Source: Entamoeba invadens IP1
Lineage: Eukaryota > Evosea > Mastigamoebida > Endamoebidae
Assembly: GCF_000330505.1 (NCBI RefSeq)
Contig: NW_004440383.1
Location: 219,355 to 283,354, forward strand
Reading direction: 5' to 3'
DNA length: 64,000 nt
Both the position numbers and the translations under genes were made by a program. How positions within the stretch are numbered: position 1 is the first letter of the stretch; every line of letters begins with the position of its first letter. The notes below the pieces were generated by a model. The model was not told the origin of the DNA and did no database searches. It was given only the letters and a program-made list of their open reading frames with translations. This document shows, in pieces, positions 44,901-54,494 of this stretch.

Positions 44901-45377
44901 CGATGTCTCTCAACTTGATTCTGATTTCGTCCACCGCGTCCTTACAAATAGACAACGCAACAACAAACACAAGCGGCGCGAAATAAGTGAATGTCATTCC
45001 AACCTTAAAAGCAGGTATCAACTGGGACGATGCATTGAGTAAGAAGTACAAGTTATAAAAGTACTTGAACTGATTGAACAAAGACATTGGCAAAAAGTTC
45101 CACCACGTGTATCTTGTATTTGCAATTTTGTTTGTCACGTACTTGGGCGCCTTTTTAATCTCAACAGTTGTTCTTTTAATTGTTCTCGGCTCACTGTTAT
45201 TTTGGTCCTCACAAGAAGTGTTAAATTCTGAAAGAAAGAACAAACCATATAAAATTTCTTGTACCAATGTGTGAATGGGATTTTCTCATACCACTTCCTC
45301 TTGTCGACTGGGAAAAGCCAATCGTCGTCGGAGGAAGAGACCAAAGGGATGTCTGTGCTTAGGTCTGTCTTTTCCAT
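41915..45377 (-). CDS. P4-type ATPase, phospholipid flippase (five exons)
   Basis: Joined as complement(41915..42210, 42267..43230, 43277..44839, 44902..45189, 45246..45377), 1080 aa. Introns are 42211-42266, 43231-43276, 44840-44901 and 45190-45245, all with GTTTGT donors. Three acceptors are well supported by phase and homology; the first intron's acceptor (GTGAG at 45190) is uncertain. P-type hallmarks: LSDKTGTLTKNE with the phosphorylated Asp, DGETDWKFR (actuator), MLTGDKVETA across an exon join, and GDGGNDVSMI. P4 class: PISIRVNLDISK in TM4 lacks the ion-binding acidic residues of cation pumps, and the N-terminus has NTRYTWWNFLPMSLFNQF. It moves aminophospholipids to the cytosolic leaflet, usually with a CDC50 partner, which is not in this window. 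Confidence 0.92.
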
Positions 45378-45794
45378 TTTGAATGTCTTTTCAAGATGTC
45401 AAAAATCTCAATGACTTTCCTTCACGCGTTTTTGCACCAAAACCGTTTCAAAATATTTTGGTGCTCTACCACAATTTATTATTTGGTAAAAATGGTAATG
45501 ACTTAATAAATTCCAAGTCAATCAAATTGTTATTTTACTGCATTTTCCCGATTTTTGTCGGTTAAAAATGCCACAGAGACCTCCAAGAAAAATGACGTTT
45601 TAAAACCGACCAAAGTCGTCTTGTTTTTACCTCAAATCATATAAAATAGTTTTATTTAATGATATCAATACTATTGAATATAAATACCCGTTCTACCATT
45701 AATAATACTAGTAATACTAGTTACATAATTATAGTACCAAAACCAACAAACAGACAACAGGATAACAAGAAGAAGAACAGAAATATCAATCAAA
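45378..45794. other. Intergenic spacer between P4-ATPase and TAF9
   Basis: AT-rich, with a 60-codon plus-strand frame (45383-45565) that lacks support. A doubled TAATACTAG motif lies near 45702-45720. Nothing else seen. Confidence 0.45.
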
Positions 45795-46293
45795 TTAATA
45801 AGGAAGGGGAAGCGATGGGAGTTCAGAAGCTTGTGGTTGTTTAGTGTCATCATCATCGTCGTCGAAGTCTTCGTTCTACGATATTAACATATATTGTATT
45901 TATAGAAGTGATGAAACAAACTGTTTTAACACGATAATTTCTTTGAAGAAGAGTGAAGGTGTCTTCTTGTGGTTTTGGAAGTTCGATAGAAGCCGTGAAA
46001 TTTCGAGGTAATTTCGACGTGTTACAGGCATTGACACGTTCTCTCAATTGATCTTTAGAAGTCGATGTTGTTGTTCGGTGTCGCATTTTTATCGCCATTT
46101 TAACGTCATTGAGTGTCGGTTGCTGGTTGCCTGCGTGTTCGCTGAATACCACAACATCGCCAATTAAATCAGTTAAGTACCGCGTTAAAAATTCTAACCC
46201 CATGTCTGGAACGGAGTCTTGATACTTTTCAATTCCAACATCTCCTATTACTGCTTTAATTGAGGATAAGATTTGTGGTATCTCTTCAGACAT
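45795..46293 (-). CDS. TAF9: TFIID subunit TAF9 (two exons)
   Basis: Joined as complement(45795..45875, 45922..46293), 150 aa. Intron 45876-45921 (46 nt, GTTTGT to CGTAG, phase 0). Residues 1-75 are the TAF9 histone fold (ILSSIKAVIGDVGIEKYQ; LNDVKMAIKMR), which pairs with TAF6 in TFIID and, in other eukaryotes, SAGA. A short conserved segment near 100-122 ends LLQRNYRVKT. Removing the intron replaces a basic nonsense tail with an acidic end (NEDFDDDDDDTKQPQ). It is a general transcription factor in a genus with unusual core promoters, so its partners are of interest. Confidence 0.88.
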
Positions 46294-46726
46294 TTACTTT
46301 TTTCAGTTTCTTCTCTTTTTATTAATTAATTTGTAATTAATTGGATTTTAGTCATTTAGATTCTATTTGACAATGAACATTTCGTTTGATTATTTTACTT
46401 AACAATTACCGTAATTGTATTGTTTTTAAGTAAAATATATTATTATTTATCTTAGTCATTTAAAGTCAAAAATATACTGATTATTTTAATATCATATCAT
46501 TGTAAATAAAAGTTAAATAATAAAAATCTATCAATTATATTTTGAATACGTAAGTTAAATTCTTGAATAATTCAACTTAATTAACTAATCAAAAAACTAA
46601 TCATTCTATCCAATCTCGAGATCCCGAATAAACAGCAATATATAGCGTCACGTTTTACCACAAAAAGAACAAAAAGAAATAATTCGAACATATAAGGAAC
46701 TACAAGAACTTCAAAATCTTCAGAAT
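46294..46726. other. Divergent promoter region
   Basis: AT-rich spacer between the minus-strand TAF9 gene and the plus-strand 1800-aa gene. It carries two GAACT motifs at its right end (46697-46701 and 46706-46710). Confidence 0.55.
46697..46710 (+). promoter_or_regulatory. Double GAAC element of the 46727 gene
   Basis: GAACTACAAGAACT: two GAACT motifs nine bases apart, 17-30 nt upstream of ATG 46727. Confidence 0.45.
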
Positions 46727-49700
46727 ATGTCCACGTTCTTTCCATTTCTGACGACCGATGACTTCAACAAGAGTCACTCGTTAGTCCACGAACTTTTACG
46801 CCATGGAAAATTTCACGCAGCGTCAGCGGTGATGAAGGAATTATATAAAAAGAATGACAAGGGGTGGGTTATTAATCTGTTGACGAACTTGAGTACCGGA
46901 GGTGTTCCAACGACATGGAATGCCACGGAAGATATCCCAACGATATTCCACATGGCTTGGCTTGCCTTTTTGTTTTACAAAAGTTTGAAAGAGGGTTGTG
47001 CTAAAGAGGATGAACGATTGTTTACAATGAACATGCAACAAACGGAACAACAGATTCACTTTGGGATATTGTTGGTCGAAGCAATTTGCGCTACAACTGA
47101 TAACCAAGAAGAACGAAAAAAGTATTTTGAATCATTCTTTGTGATCGTCAGTGACCCAACGTCTTCCCATTTGAAACAAGAATTAACGCAATTCTTGTCA
47201 GATGGATTGCAGAAGAACCCAATTCATTTCGGACTGTTATGTCAAGAGTTAGTTAAAGCAGTGAACAACGCTGATTTAGTGATTACTAATATATTAATTG
47301 TATATCTCCACTCTTTAAATGCGTTGCTTGAGACGGCAGATTATGACACTTTGTATCAAGTACTCAGAGTGATGATTAATGTGGACGCCAAATACGATAA
47401 CACATTCGACTCAGTATTTTCAGTGTTTTTAAAGAATTCCGAGTTTTCATTTAGAGGAAGTTCAAAGTTGGACTTCACTTCGATATTGCAGTCACTTTTC
47501 TTGAGTGGAAGCCACTTCTTTTATCATTTCTTGGATATGTACAAAGATGAGTGCTCAAAGTTCTCGAAAACTTTGTTCACCAATCCAGATTTGGTAGATC
47601 CGTCCGCGTCGATTTATAACGATAAATCTGTGTTCTGGAAATTGTACTACAAAAGTACTGTCTACAACAATGAACATGTGTTGCTCACTCCGTATAAGAC
47701 TGCTTTTGAAGCAATAGAATCAATTGCTCAGTCGCACACATTGAGTGAAAAGGATTTGGAAATTATTCAAAGACATATGACAATATTGGGACATTACTTT
47801 AATCGATTGGTGCCGGTCCTCATATTGGAAATTGCAGAGAAGTTCCCGAGAAACTTGCAATTAATCGAACTGTTGATATCTCTTGCCAAAGAGAATAACA
47901 CAGATGATAAACTGAATGGATGGAATCCACTTACAAACGAGAAAATTAAAGCACTCAAGTTCCATTTGGTATTGTGCAACAAACTGACCGAAATGAATGT
48001 CAAAAGTATTCATCCCATGCTTGTGTTGGTGGGAAAATACTCTCTTCCGTATATCATGTTACACCACACCGGAGTGTTAGAACACTTGGATGAGTTACTT
48101 AAACTTATTCAAGAGAACGATGTCTGCAAATCACTTTTTTCAAATGACTATGCGATGTTAAAATGCATTAAATTTGTGAATGACTTACACAACACGTTTT
48201 CCAATACCCTTGGAGAAACATCCAACTTATTAAGAACAGGGTTTGGAGAGGTGCTTAACACCTTGGACGAGAAACAACAAGTTTCTTTTGTACAGTTGGT
48301 TTTGTATGAAATTTTCCAATCACAACCAACAGTGGAAAGCGTGAGAACAGTGTTAACTTACAATACTGCGGTGGTCAACGAAGAGTTTTCAAAACAAATG
48401 AAATTCTTATTACAACGGCTCAACACTTTAACAACACTACAATTGTCTGATAACCCATTACAGTTGTTCTTGAGCGATTCGGACACTTTACTCAGTTTGG
48501 CTTTGTCAAAACACGTCCCACTACCTTTCGATATATTGGACCCTCCGGCGAGTCAAGAATTGGTGACTTACTCGATGATGAATTCGATTCTCCAGAAAGG
48601 GCTTTCTGCTTCGGAATTTGTTGATGCACTCATGGCTGTTCCAAACTCAACTAAAATTGACAGACTGGCGATGTTACTTGAAGCAGTTCACACGTACCCC
48701 ATTGAAGACTCTTCATTCTTCTTTGAAGAATGCCAGAAGTACATAGACGAAGATACCCCAGATCAATTGGTTAAAATCCACGATTTATTCAAGAAGATAT
48801 ACACTTCGGGATACACTTTTGAGTCATATACAAGACTCCTTATAAGTGATGACCCGCATTATACTTTCGAGAACATTAACATACTGAAAGAAGCTTCTAA
48901 AAGTCTGACCTACTTATTTGAAAACTCGTCAACTATAAGTATCCAAGCAGAAGAAAAAGAGCTTCACAGACTCGAAGAACTTTTGAAAAATGCGCCAGTG
49001 TATGACAAGACTGCAAAATTCATTGAGTATGTCCTTAATATTAACACGCACATGCAACAACACTGGGATATCTGGAAAGATAAAGCGACGTGTGCAATGC
49101 ACTTAATACAAACAGTCTCACCACAACAAATAGTCGACTTTTTGTTCTTTGAAAAGCACCAGACCGATGCCGCAAAGGAAATGTGCGAATTGTTCAGAAT
49201 TGATTTGTTTGGGTCGATTGTGTATTCCATTCTCATTGAAAAGTCAAGAAAGTTGGACTCGTTTACACAATCGCTTTTACATGAAATGGGGAGAGACGAC
49301 TTAGCTATCGTCTTTGCATTGTTCTCCGTCGATCCAGAGAACTTCAAGATTCCTGTTTTTGAAGAGAAGATACTTAATTCGTTGCCAGAGACTTTGAAAC
49401 AGTTCGTTGATATGAAATTGACACAATACAGAGAGTTGGAGTCTGCGTTTAAAGGAGAGAAGGAAGAAGTGTTCAATGTGAACTTTAACTTATATTCTAT
49501 TGACGCGTTTAAGGTCCTTCTCGATCCAAGCGTTGGTGGAAATGAAAAGTTCCATGATATAATGGCGAGTTACTATTTGAGCAAAGCGGAATTCACGAAC
49601 GCGTACACTCACGCCGTTCAGACGAAATCAAAAGAATTAGTTGAGAAAATTGTGATATCGCAATTGAAGCAGCTTTTAAAAAAGGAGAATACAGAGGACA

Positions 49701-52129
49701 ACTTTGATGAGATATTTACTATTCTTATTAGAATTACCAACCCTAAGACAAGACTCATTCAAACAGTGAAAGTACTTGAAAAAGGTAAATACACTCAAAA
49801 TCAATGTTGGAAATTGTTCAATAAATGCGTGTGTGAAATATCACCAGAGAATTTCCCAGTGAACTTAAAACAGCTTTATGACAAGACAAACTTGATTCAT
49901 CAAATTGAAGTGTCTTTGGAAGCGAATAATATTGATATAACCGTGGACACAGTCAATCAGTTATTAAAGAAGAAGAAATATCGATTGGCTTACGATTGTT
50001 TGGAGTTCATTCAACCACCACCCAAAGACAAAGAACGAGAAATATTACAAACAGCAATATGCACTTTATTAGAGGAAGACGGACAAGACGAAGCAAGTGA
50101 ATTTGTGTCATACATGTCTTCTAAGAGAACAGACATGTTGAAGATCATTGAAGATTGTGTTCAGAAGAATCGAGTTCAGAACACGATGTCGATCAATAGC
50201 GTCTTAAAGAAATTCCCGGGTTTGAGAGTGGAGGAGTTCTTGTTATCGTTTGCGAATGAAACAACACAAAATTACTACAAAAACTTCGACAAAGGAGCAA
50301 TTGGTGGGTTCAGTCAATTATTCAACTCACTCAAAGAGATATATGCCCAAGCACCTAACATAGAAGTAGGAGCCAAAATATGTTATGAGAATTGTTTGGG
50401 TGTTGCAAACCAAATTCAGAGTCAAGCATTTTCAAGAGAAAAAAGCAGAAATATTGTGTGTTTGGTGTATCAACTTTTGCAATACTATGAAGGACTTATT
50501 GGAGATGAAGAGCTCGCTCCTTCCTTGAAAGAACTCAAAGTCAAAATTACCCATTTGAAGCAATTGGTTCGGGTGTACTTCACGCTGATGACAACAACCC
50601 ATCACACTTCGGGTATTTCGTTCCAGACGCTCTTCACATCAAAAGAAGCTGCCAAAACTCTCCATGATGATTTGAGGGACAAGTCAGTCTTTAGAAAGAA
50701 CGAAGCTTTGATTATTGGTGACTGTTTAGGGCTGGACAATGTACCAGTCCTGATGATGTCGTTCTACGAAACATTACAACAAAAACAATACCAACAAGCC
50801 AGGGAAGTATTCTTACAACTAAAGGAGAAAGTTGACGATGGGCTCTTGAAAGAAATTGTAGAAAACATTTTTGAGGATTTAGGGAAGAACACCAAATTTG
50901 GAGACAACTTTTCGTGCCAAATGCTTGTCAACTTCATTAGCAATCCAAAGTCCGTCCCAAGCAAACCAACACAGAAAAATCAACCACTGGCAGCTCCAGA
51001 GAATATTAAAGCGCCCGACGAACAGTGGATAAAGATTAAACAACAAATCATTGATACAAAAAATAAGACAAAAGGGAGAGGACAGAAGTACACGTGGGAC
51101 ACTGAGGCGTTATATTACTTCCAATTCTGTCCGTGCGAGAAGCACAAACAATGGATTGTCAATAAATACGTAGTGGAAGGGAACTTTGAAAAAGCGTTTT
51201 TGTATGCGCTTGAAGAGCCAGTCAAACTGTCCGATGATGCATTCTTCCAGACTCTTTATCTGCCCGCTTTGTTGGATGATAAACAATACCAAATCATGAA
51301 GAACACTTTGAGTAAATTGAAGACAACACATGAGGGCGATATTATCAAGTTGTTAGACTTCTTAGAGAAGAACGAATTGTGGGATATATTCTTGGATGTC
51401 TCATTGCATCTTGAGATGTATGAAAAGGCTTATATGGGAGCTTCTAAGTACTTTAACACCATTCATTACACAGATATTCCGAAAAGAAAAGAGGTGTTAT
51501 CGTTAATTGACAAAATTATCGAGAGATGTGGTAATGTAATAGACAGAGCGACTCATACAATGATGGTAAAGAAATATGGTGCGCAAGAGAGAGTAATGGA
51601 GAGACTTGATTCTATGAAAAAGATCGACGAGGGTTTGGCTAAAGTGAATGTCTTTGATTTGAAAACAACGACGGATGTTGCGACGATTGCAGAGTATTTC
51701 TTCGACAAGAGAATGTTCCAGTTACTTCACGAAATTATTAATGCAGTTCTCTCAAGTCCAACAGAAGACCCAGACGCTCCTAAAACTCCATTCGGTTTCT
51801 ACTTGGAGTTAATAGATGTTGTCAAAGAACAAGAGCTGTTGGATTTCTTAAAACAAAACACTTCACTCACTGATGAACAAAAGAGTGAATTGGTTTTCAA
51901 AGCTGTCAAAACACGATTCAGAACAAAGCCTGGAAACTTGATCAACGCAATTCCTTCCGACTTAAAACAAATACAAATCAACGTCGAACTCGAACGATTC
52001 TCCGACGCACTTAAAGTTGCAAAGAAAAACTCTCCAACTAATGTCAGAATACTACATGATATGCTTGTTACATCGGCAGATGCTAATGCTCAGAAAATAC
52101 TCACCCAATGCGAGAAAATATTAAAATGA
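46727..52129 (+). CDS. Very large alpha-helical repeat protein, possibly spastizin (ZFYVE26)-like
   Basis: 1800 aa in one exon. Almost wholly helical, with no signal peptide, membrane span or catalytic motif. It alternates short amphipathic helices as in alpha-solenoid trafficking or scaffold proteins. A C-terminal region (about 1465-1580: ALYYFQFCPCEKHKQWIV; VVEGNFEKAFLYALEEPV; FLEKNELWDIFLDVSLHL) resembles the conserved C-terminal helical domain of spastizin, the AP-5 partner also called ZFYVE26, including the spacing of the three helices pairs. No FYVE zinc finger is visible. The likeness is by eye and modest; other candidates are vacuolar-sorting or nuclear-pore solenoids. Start at ATG 46727 is supported by two GAACT motifs. 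Confidence 0.6.
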   Translation: MSTFFPFLTTDDFNKSHSLVHELLRHGKFHAASAVMKELYKKNDKGWVINLLTNLSTGGVPTTWNATEDIPTIFHMAWLAFLFYKSLKEGCAKEDERLFTMNMQQTEQQIHFGILLVEAICATTDNQEERKKYFESFFVIVSDPTSSHLKQELTQFLSDGLQKNPIHFGLLCQELVKAVNNADLVITNILIVYLHSLNALLETADYDTLYQVLRVMINVDAKYDNTFDSVFSVFLKNSEFSFRGSSKLDFTSILQSLFLSGSHFFYHFLDMYKDECSKFSKTLFTNPDLVDPSASIYNDKSVFWKLYYKSTVYNNEHVLLTPYKTAFEAIESIAQSHTLSEKDLEIIQRHMTILGHYFNRLVPVLILEIAEKFPRNLQLIELLISLAKENNTDDKLNGWNPLTNEKIKALKFHLVLCNKLTEMNVKSIHPMLVLVGKYSLPYIMLHHTGVLEHLDELLKLIQENDVCKSLFSNDYAMLKCIKFVNDLHNTFSNTLGETSNLLRTGFGEVLNTLDEKQQVSFVQLVLYEIFQSQPTVESVRTVLTYNTAVVNEEFSKQMKFLLQRLNTLTTLQLSDNPLQLFLSDSDTLLSLALSKHVPLPFDILDPPASQELVTYSMMNSILQKGLSASEFVDALMAVPNSTKIDRLAMLLEAVHTYPIEDSSFFFEECQKYIDEDTPDQLVKIHDLFKKIYTSGYTFESYTRLLISDDPHYTFENINILKEASKSLTYLFENSSTISIQAEEKELHRLEELLKNAPVYDKTAKFIEYVLNINTHMQQHWDIWKDKATCAMHLIQTVSPQQIVDFLFFEKHQTDAAKEMCELFRIDLFGSIVYSILIEKSRKLDSFTQSLLHEMGRDDLAIVFALFSVDPENFKIPVFEEKILNSLPETLKQFVDMKLTQYRELESAFKGEKEEVFNVNFNLYSIDAFKVLLDPSVGGNEKFHDIMASYYLSKAEFTNAYTHAVQTKSKELVEKIVISQLKQLLKKENTEDNFDEIFTILIRITNPKTRLIQTVKVLEKGKYTQNQCWKLFNKCVCEISPENFPVNLKQLYDKTNLIHQIEVSLEANNIDITVDTVNQLLKKKKYRLAYDCLEFIQPPPKDKEREILQTAICTLLEEDGQDEASEFVSYMSSKRTDMLKIIEDCVQKNRVQNTMSINSVLKKFPGLRVEEFLLSFANETTQNYYKNFDKGAIGGFSQLFNSLKEIYAQAPNIEVGAKICYENCLGVANQIQSQAFSREKSRNIVCLVYQLLQYYEGLIGDEELAPSLKELKVKITHLKQLVRVYFTLMTTTHHTSGISFQTLFTSKEAAKTLHDDLRDKSVFRKNEALIIGDCLGLDNVPVLMMSFYETLQQKQYQQAREVFLQLKEKVDDGLLKEIVENIFEDLGKNTKFGDNFSCQMLVNFISNPKSVPSKPTQKNQPLAAPENIKAPDEQWIKIKQQIIDTKNKTKGRGQKYTWDTEALYYFQFCPCEKHKQWIVNKYVVEGNFEKAFLYALEEPVKLSDDAFFQTLYLPALLDDKQYQIMKNTLSKLKTTHEGDIIKLLDFLEKNELWDIFLDVSLHLEMYEKAYMGASKYFNTIHYTDIPKRKEVLSLIDKIIERCGNVIDRATHTMMVKKYGAQERVMERLDSMKKIDEGLAKVNVFDLKTTTDVATIAEYFFDKRMFQLLHEIINAVLSSPTEDPDAPKTPFGFYLELIDVVKEQELLDFLKQNTSLTDEQKSELVFKAVKTRFRTKPGNLINAIPSDLKQIQINVELERFSDALKVAKKNSPTNVRILHDMLVTSADANAQKILTQCEKILK

Positions 52130-52444
52130 ACATTTTTTAATTTCATTTTTAATTTCACTATAATTGTATAGTTTTATTTTTAACGGAAGAAATATGCGAA
52201 ATAAAAATGAAATTACTTTAATTTAATGTTAAAAAGATTATAACTATATTCCGATATAAATATAGTTAAATTATTGTTACATTATAATATTATAATTTAC
52301 AGTTATTAATGGACCTTTTGAGATCGTACGTTATAGATTCAAATCCAACACCAACAAAGAAAAAACTATAAATAAACTATATTATAAGTATAAAAAAGAT
52401 TATTACTTCATATTCAGAAGAAAAGTGTTGAACTTGCGAAATAG
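52130..52444. other. Intergenic spacer
   Basis: AT-rich. GAACT at 52430-52434 lies ten bases before ATG 52445. Otherwise nothing seen. Confidence 0.5.
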
Positions 52445-53083
52445 ATGGAAGAGGAAGATAAAGAGCTAATCTTTAAGAAAGGAAAGACAGCACAAAACCA
52501 ATTAGTGAATGGAGTTTTGTTGGTTGGATATGGCACCGAGACGTATTATTATTGTTTTTTGCACGACAAGTGGCTGACCAAGAGTGGGATGAGTGATCAT
52601 ATTAAAAAGGTTCACACAGCAGCAATGAAAATCCGTGTAACCGACCCAAGAGGTATTTTGATTGACTTCGTGAAACAGAAGGAAAAACTCTTTGGGCTTT
52701 TTGATAAAAAAACACTTGAAGAGACGTTTTCAAATTATATCGTCAAAAGGAAGAGTGGCCTCAGAATTCGAGACTGTTTCGACAAAACTGACGCAGATTG
52801 TGTTGCAAAGGTTGTTGTTGAAATCAATAAACTAAACCAATGTGAAGCCGTTTCCAAACAGACAGAAGACGTTCCTCCCAATATTGTTATTCCATTCATG
52901 AATCACGACAAACTACAAACAATGCAACTTGATTCAAGCATATTACCCTTCTACACCAAACCAATAGAAACTCCTTCAAACAAAACTTCACAAGAAGTGC
53001 TTCAAAAAGACAGTTTAGAAGTAAAGAATGGCGATAACACAACAAACACAAAGACCCCGACTGTTCAAAAACAAATTCTATAA
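52445..53083 (+). CDS. Hypothetical protein with possible zinc-finger-like motif
   Basis: 212 aa. Near residues 35-60 the sequence YYCFLHDKWLTKSGMSDHIK is followed by KVH, recalling the second half of a C2H2 finger, but only one cysteine is present so zinc binding is doubtful. The middle is mixed helix; the last 70 residues are Thr/Asn/Lys-rich and probably disordered. There is no membrane segment. Family not recognised. A GAACT element just upstream supports the start. Confidence 0.6.
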   Translation: MEEEDKELIFKKGKTAQNQLVNGVLLVGYGTETYYYCFLHDKWLTKSGMSDHIKKVHTAAMKIRVTDPRGILIDFVKQKEKLFGLFDKKTLEETFSNYIVKRKSGLRIRDCFDKTDADCVAKVVVEINKLNQCEAVSKQTEDVPPNIVIPFMNHDKLQTMQLDSSILPFYTKPIETPSNKTSQEVLQKDSLEVKNGDNTTNTKTPTVQKQIL

Positions 53084-53159
53084 TTTATTAATAACAAACT
53101 ATTTATTTATCATTTGACTGTTCCAAAACTCAAAAAGGAGAATAAATACACTCAACACG

Positions 53160-53414
53160 ATGGATGAAGCCCCACTTATAAACCCAGACCAACTCAAAAC
53201 AAAGAAAATACTTCAAACACTGTTTTGGGTCTTTATAGGAAGTGGGTGTATTCTTTCTTTTTTGTGGGTCTTTTCCTTCATTGTATCGAAGTCACACTTG
53301 TTTGCCCAGAACGCAGTACTCAAACGCGTTGGTTTTGTGTTCCTTGTTCTCTTCTTTGTCAAAGACACCGCAATTTTTCTTCTCTTGTGGCTTCACGTCT
53401 CAAACGTGTTTTAA
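53160..53414 (+). CDS. Small membrane protein with two helices, 84 aa
   Basis: ATG 53160 (MDEAPLINPDQLKTKK), then two hydrophobic helices (about 20-45, FWVFIGSGCILSFLWVFSFI; about 58-80, VGFVFLVLFFVKDTAIFLLL) joined by a short basic loop. The acidic N-terminus and hairpin topology suit a small ER or Golgi membrane protein, but no family is recognised. Two overlapping frames in this stretch are shadows. It is convergent with the RBR ligase gene. Confidence 0.5.
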   Translation: MDEAPLINPDQLKTKKILQTLFWVFIGSGCILSFLWVFSFIVSKSHLFAQNAVLKRVGFVFLVLFFVKDTAIFLLLWLHVSNVF

Positions 53415-53499
53415 GTTATTGTTTTGTTCTATTTAGCAACTCATCAACATAACGCAACAACCCAGAAATTATTGAAAGAGTCTGTAAAACACACTGGAA

Positions 53500-54309
53500 T
53501 TATGAATATTGCTTACACTTCCCATTTCGGAAATGGTTCGACGTGTACGGGGCCATGCACAGCCAACAGAACTGATACCCACAATTGGCGCAAGTCATGT
53601 GGTTACACCCTCGATTTTTCTCGATGGTTGCGGAACACTTGGGACACTTTCGCGTGTTCTTCTGAGCCCACGACAAGAACCTTTTGTCTGCTTCGCAGTT
53701 CATTCGTTTCCATTCTTGATACTGCGCGCATGTTAGGCCTTCGTGCCATGCTTCTTTACAATTGAAACAGAACCTGAAATTCACTTTCTTGCACTCTTCG
53801 CTTCGACAAAATATCTCGGGAGTGTTTGGATCACCTAAAATGGCGTTACCACATTTGGGACAATATCTGCAATTTGGCTCGTGTTTCATGTAATCGTTAA
53901 CTAAGAAACGCTCGTATCGATCGGCAAGGTCCTTATCGTAAGGTTCATGGTTGCGTATGATTTGGTATATCTCTTCAAATGAAATCACATGGCCGCATCC
54001 CGAGAACGGACATCGAATATCTGTCACACCATTAAATATTTGTGTGTGGATATGGTCGTATGCGCAGCCTAAACAGAAGTGATGATCGCAATCAAAAATG
54101 TATACCGACGATGCAGGAACATCTTCGTAACAGATGTCGCACGTGTAGACTTTATCTTGAAGCACTGCTTCACGATCGGCGTGTTCTTTATCGAGTAATT
54201 CTTGAGTTTTCATTTCCTCTTCGATTTTTGATTTCTCTCTACTTACAATTGAGTCTTTGTATTCATCGCAGTACATCTTATATATACACTGTTTAGTTTC
54301 CTCGTCCAT
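53500..54309 (-). CDS. RBR-type E3 ubiquitin ligase (RING1-IBR-RING2)
   Basis: 269 aa, intronless. RING1 starts at CDICYEDVPASSVYIFDCDH (about residue 55), the IBR has CRYCPKCGNAILG and CFNCKEAWHEGLTC, and RING2 is CPKCSATIEKNRGCNHMTC with CWLC further on. In RBR ligases such as parkin and HHARI the cysteine in the GC-x-HMxC segment accepts ubiquitin from the E2 as a thioester before transfer, and it is present here (RGCNHMTC). The protein is compact, with only about 50 residues before RING1 and no visible autoinhibitory Ariadne or UBL domain, so its regulation is unclear. Confidence 0.93.
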   Translation of the reverse strand: MDEETKQCIYKMYCDEYKDSIVSREKSKIEEEMKTQELLDKEHADREAVLQDKVYTCDICYEDVPASSVYIFDCDHHFCLGCAYDHIHTQIFNGVTDIRCPFSGCGHVISFEEIYQIIRNHEPYDKDLADRYERFLVNDYMKHEPNCRYCPKCGNAILGDPNTPEIFCRSEECKKVNFRFCFNCKEAWHEGLTCAQYQEWKRMNCEADKRFLSWAQKNTRKCPKCSATIEKNRGCNHMTCANCGYQFCWLCMAPYTSNHFRNGKCKQYS

Positions 54310-54494
54310 ACAACTTCACTAAATGAAATAAAAAGTCTAGTTTATTATAAATGAATAATTATTGTTATACTAAGTAATTAATAAATTATATTATTAAATG
54401 GTATTAAATATTAAATATATAATATTTAAATGGTTTAAATAATATATATTATCCAAACTATTAATATAATAGACAAATTAACTATAAAAGATAA

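Noticed and set aside
45383..45565. 60-codon plus-strand frame next to the P4-ATPase start
   Set aside because: No conserved feature, and it is immediately adjacent to the divergent start without room for a promoter.
53424..53765. Plus-strand frames opposite the RBR ligase
   Set aside because: Cys-rich only because they are antisense to zinc-binding motifs of the ligase.
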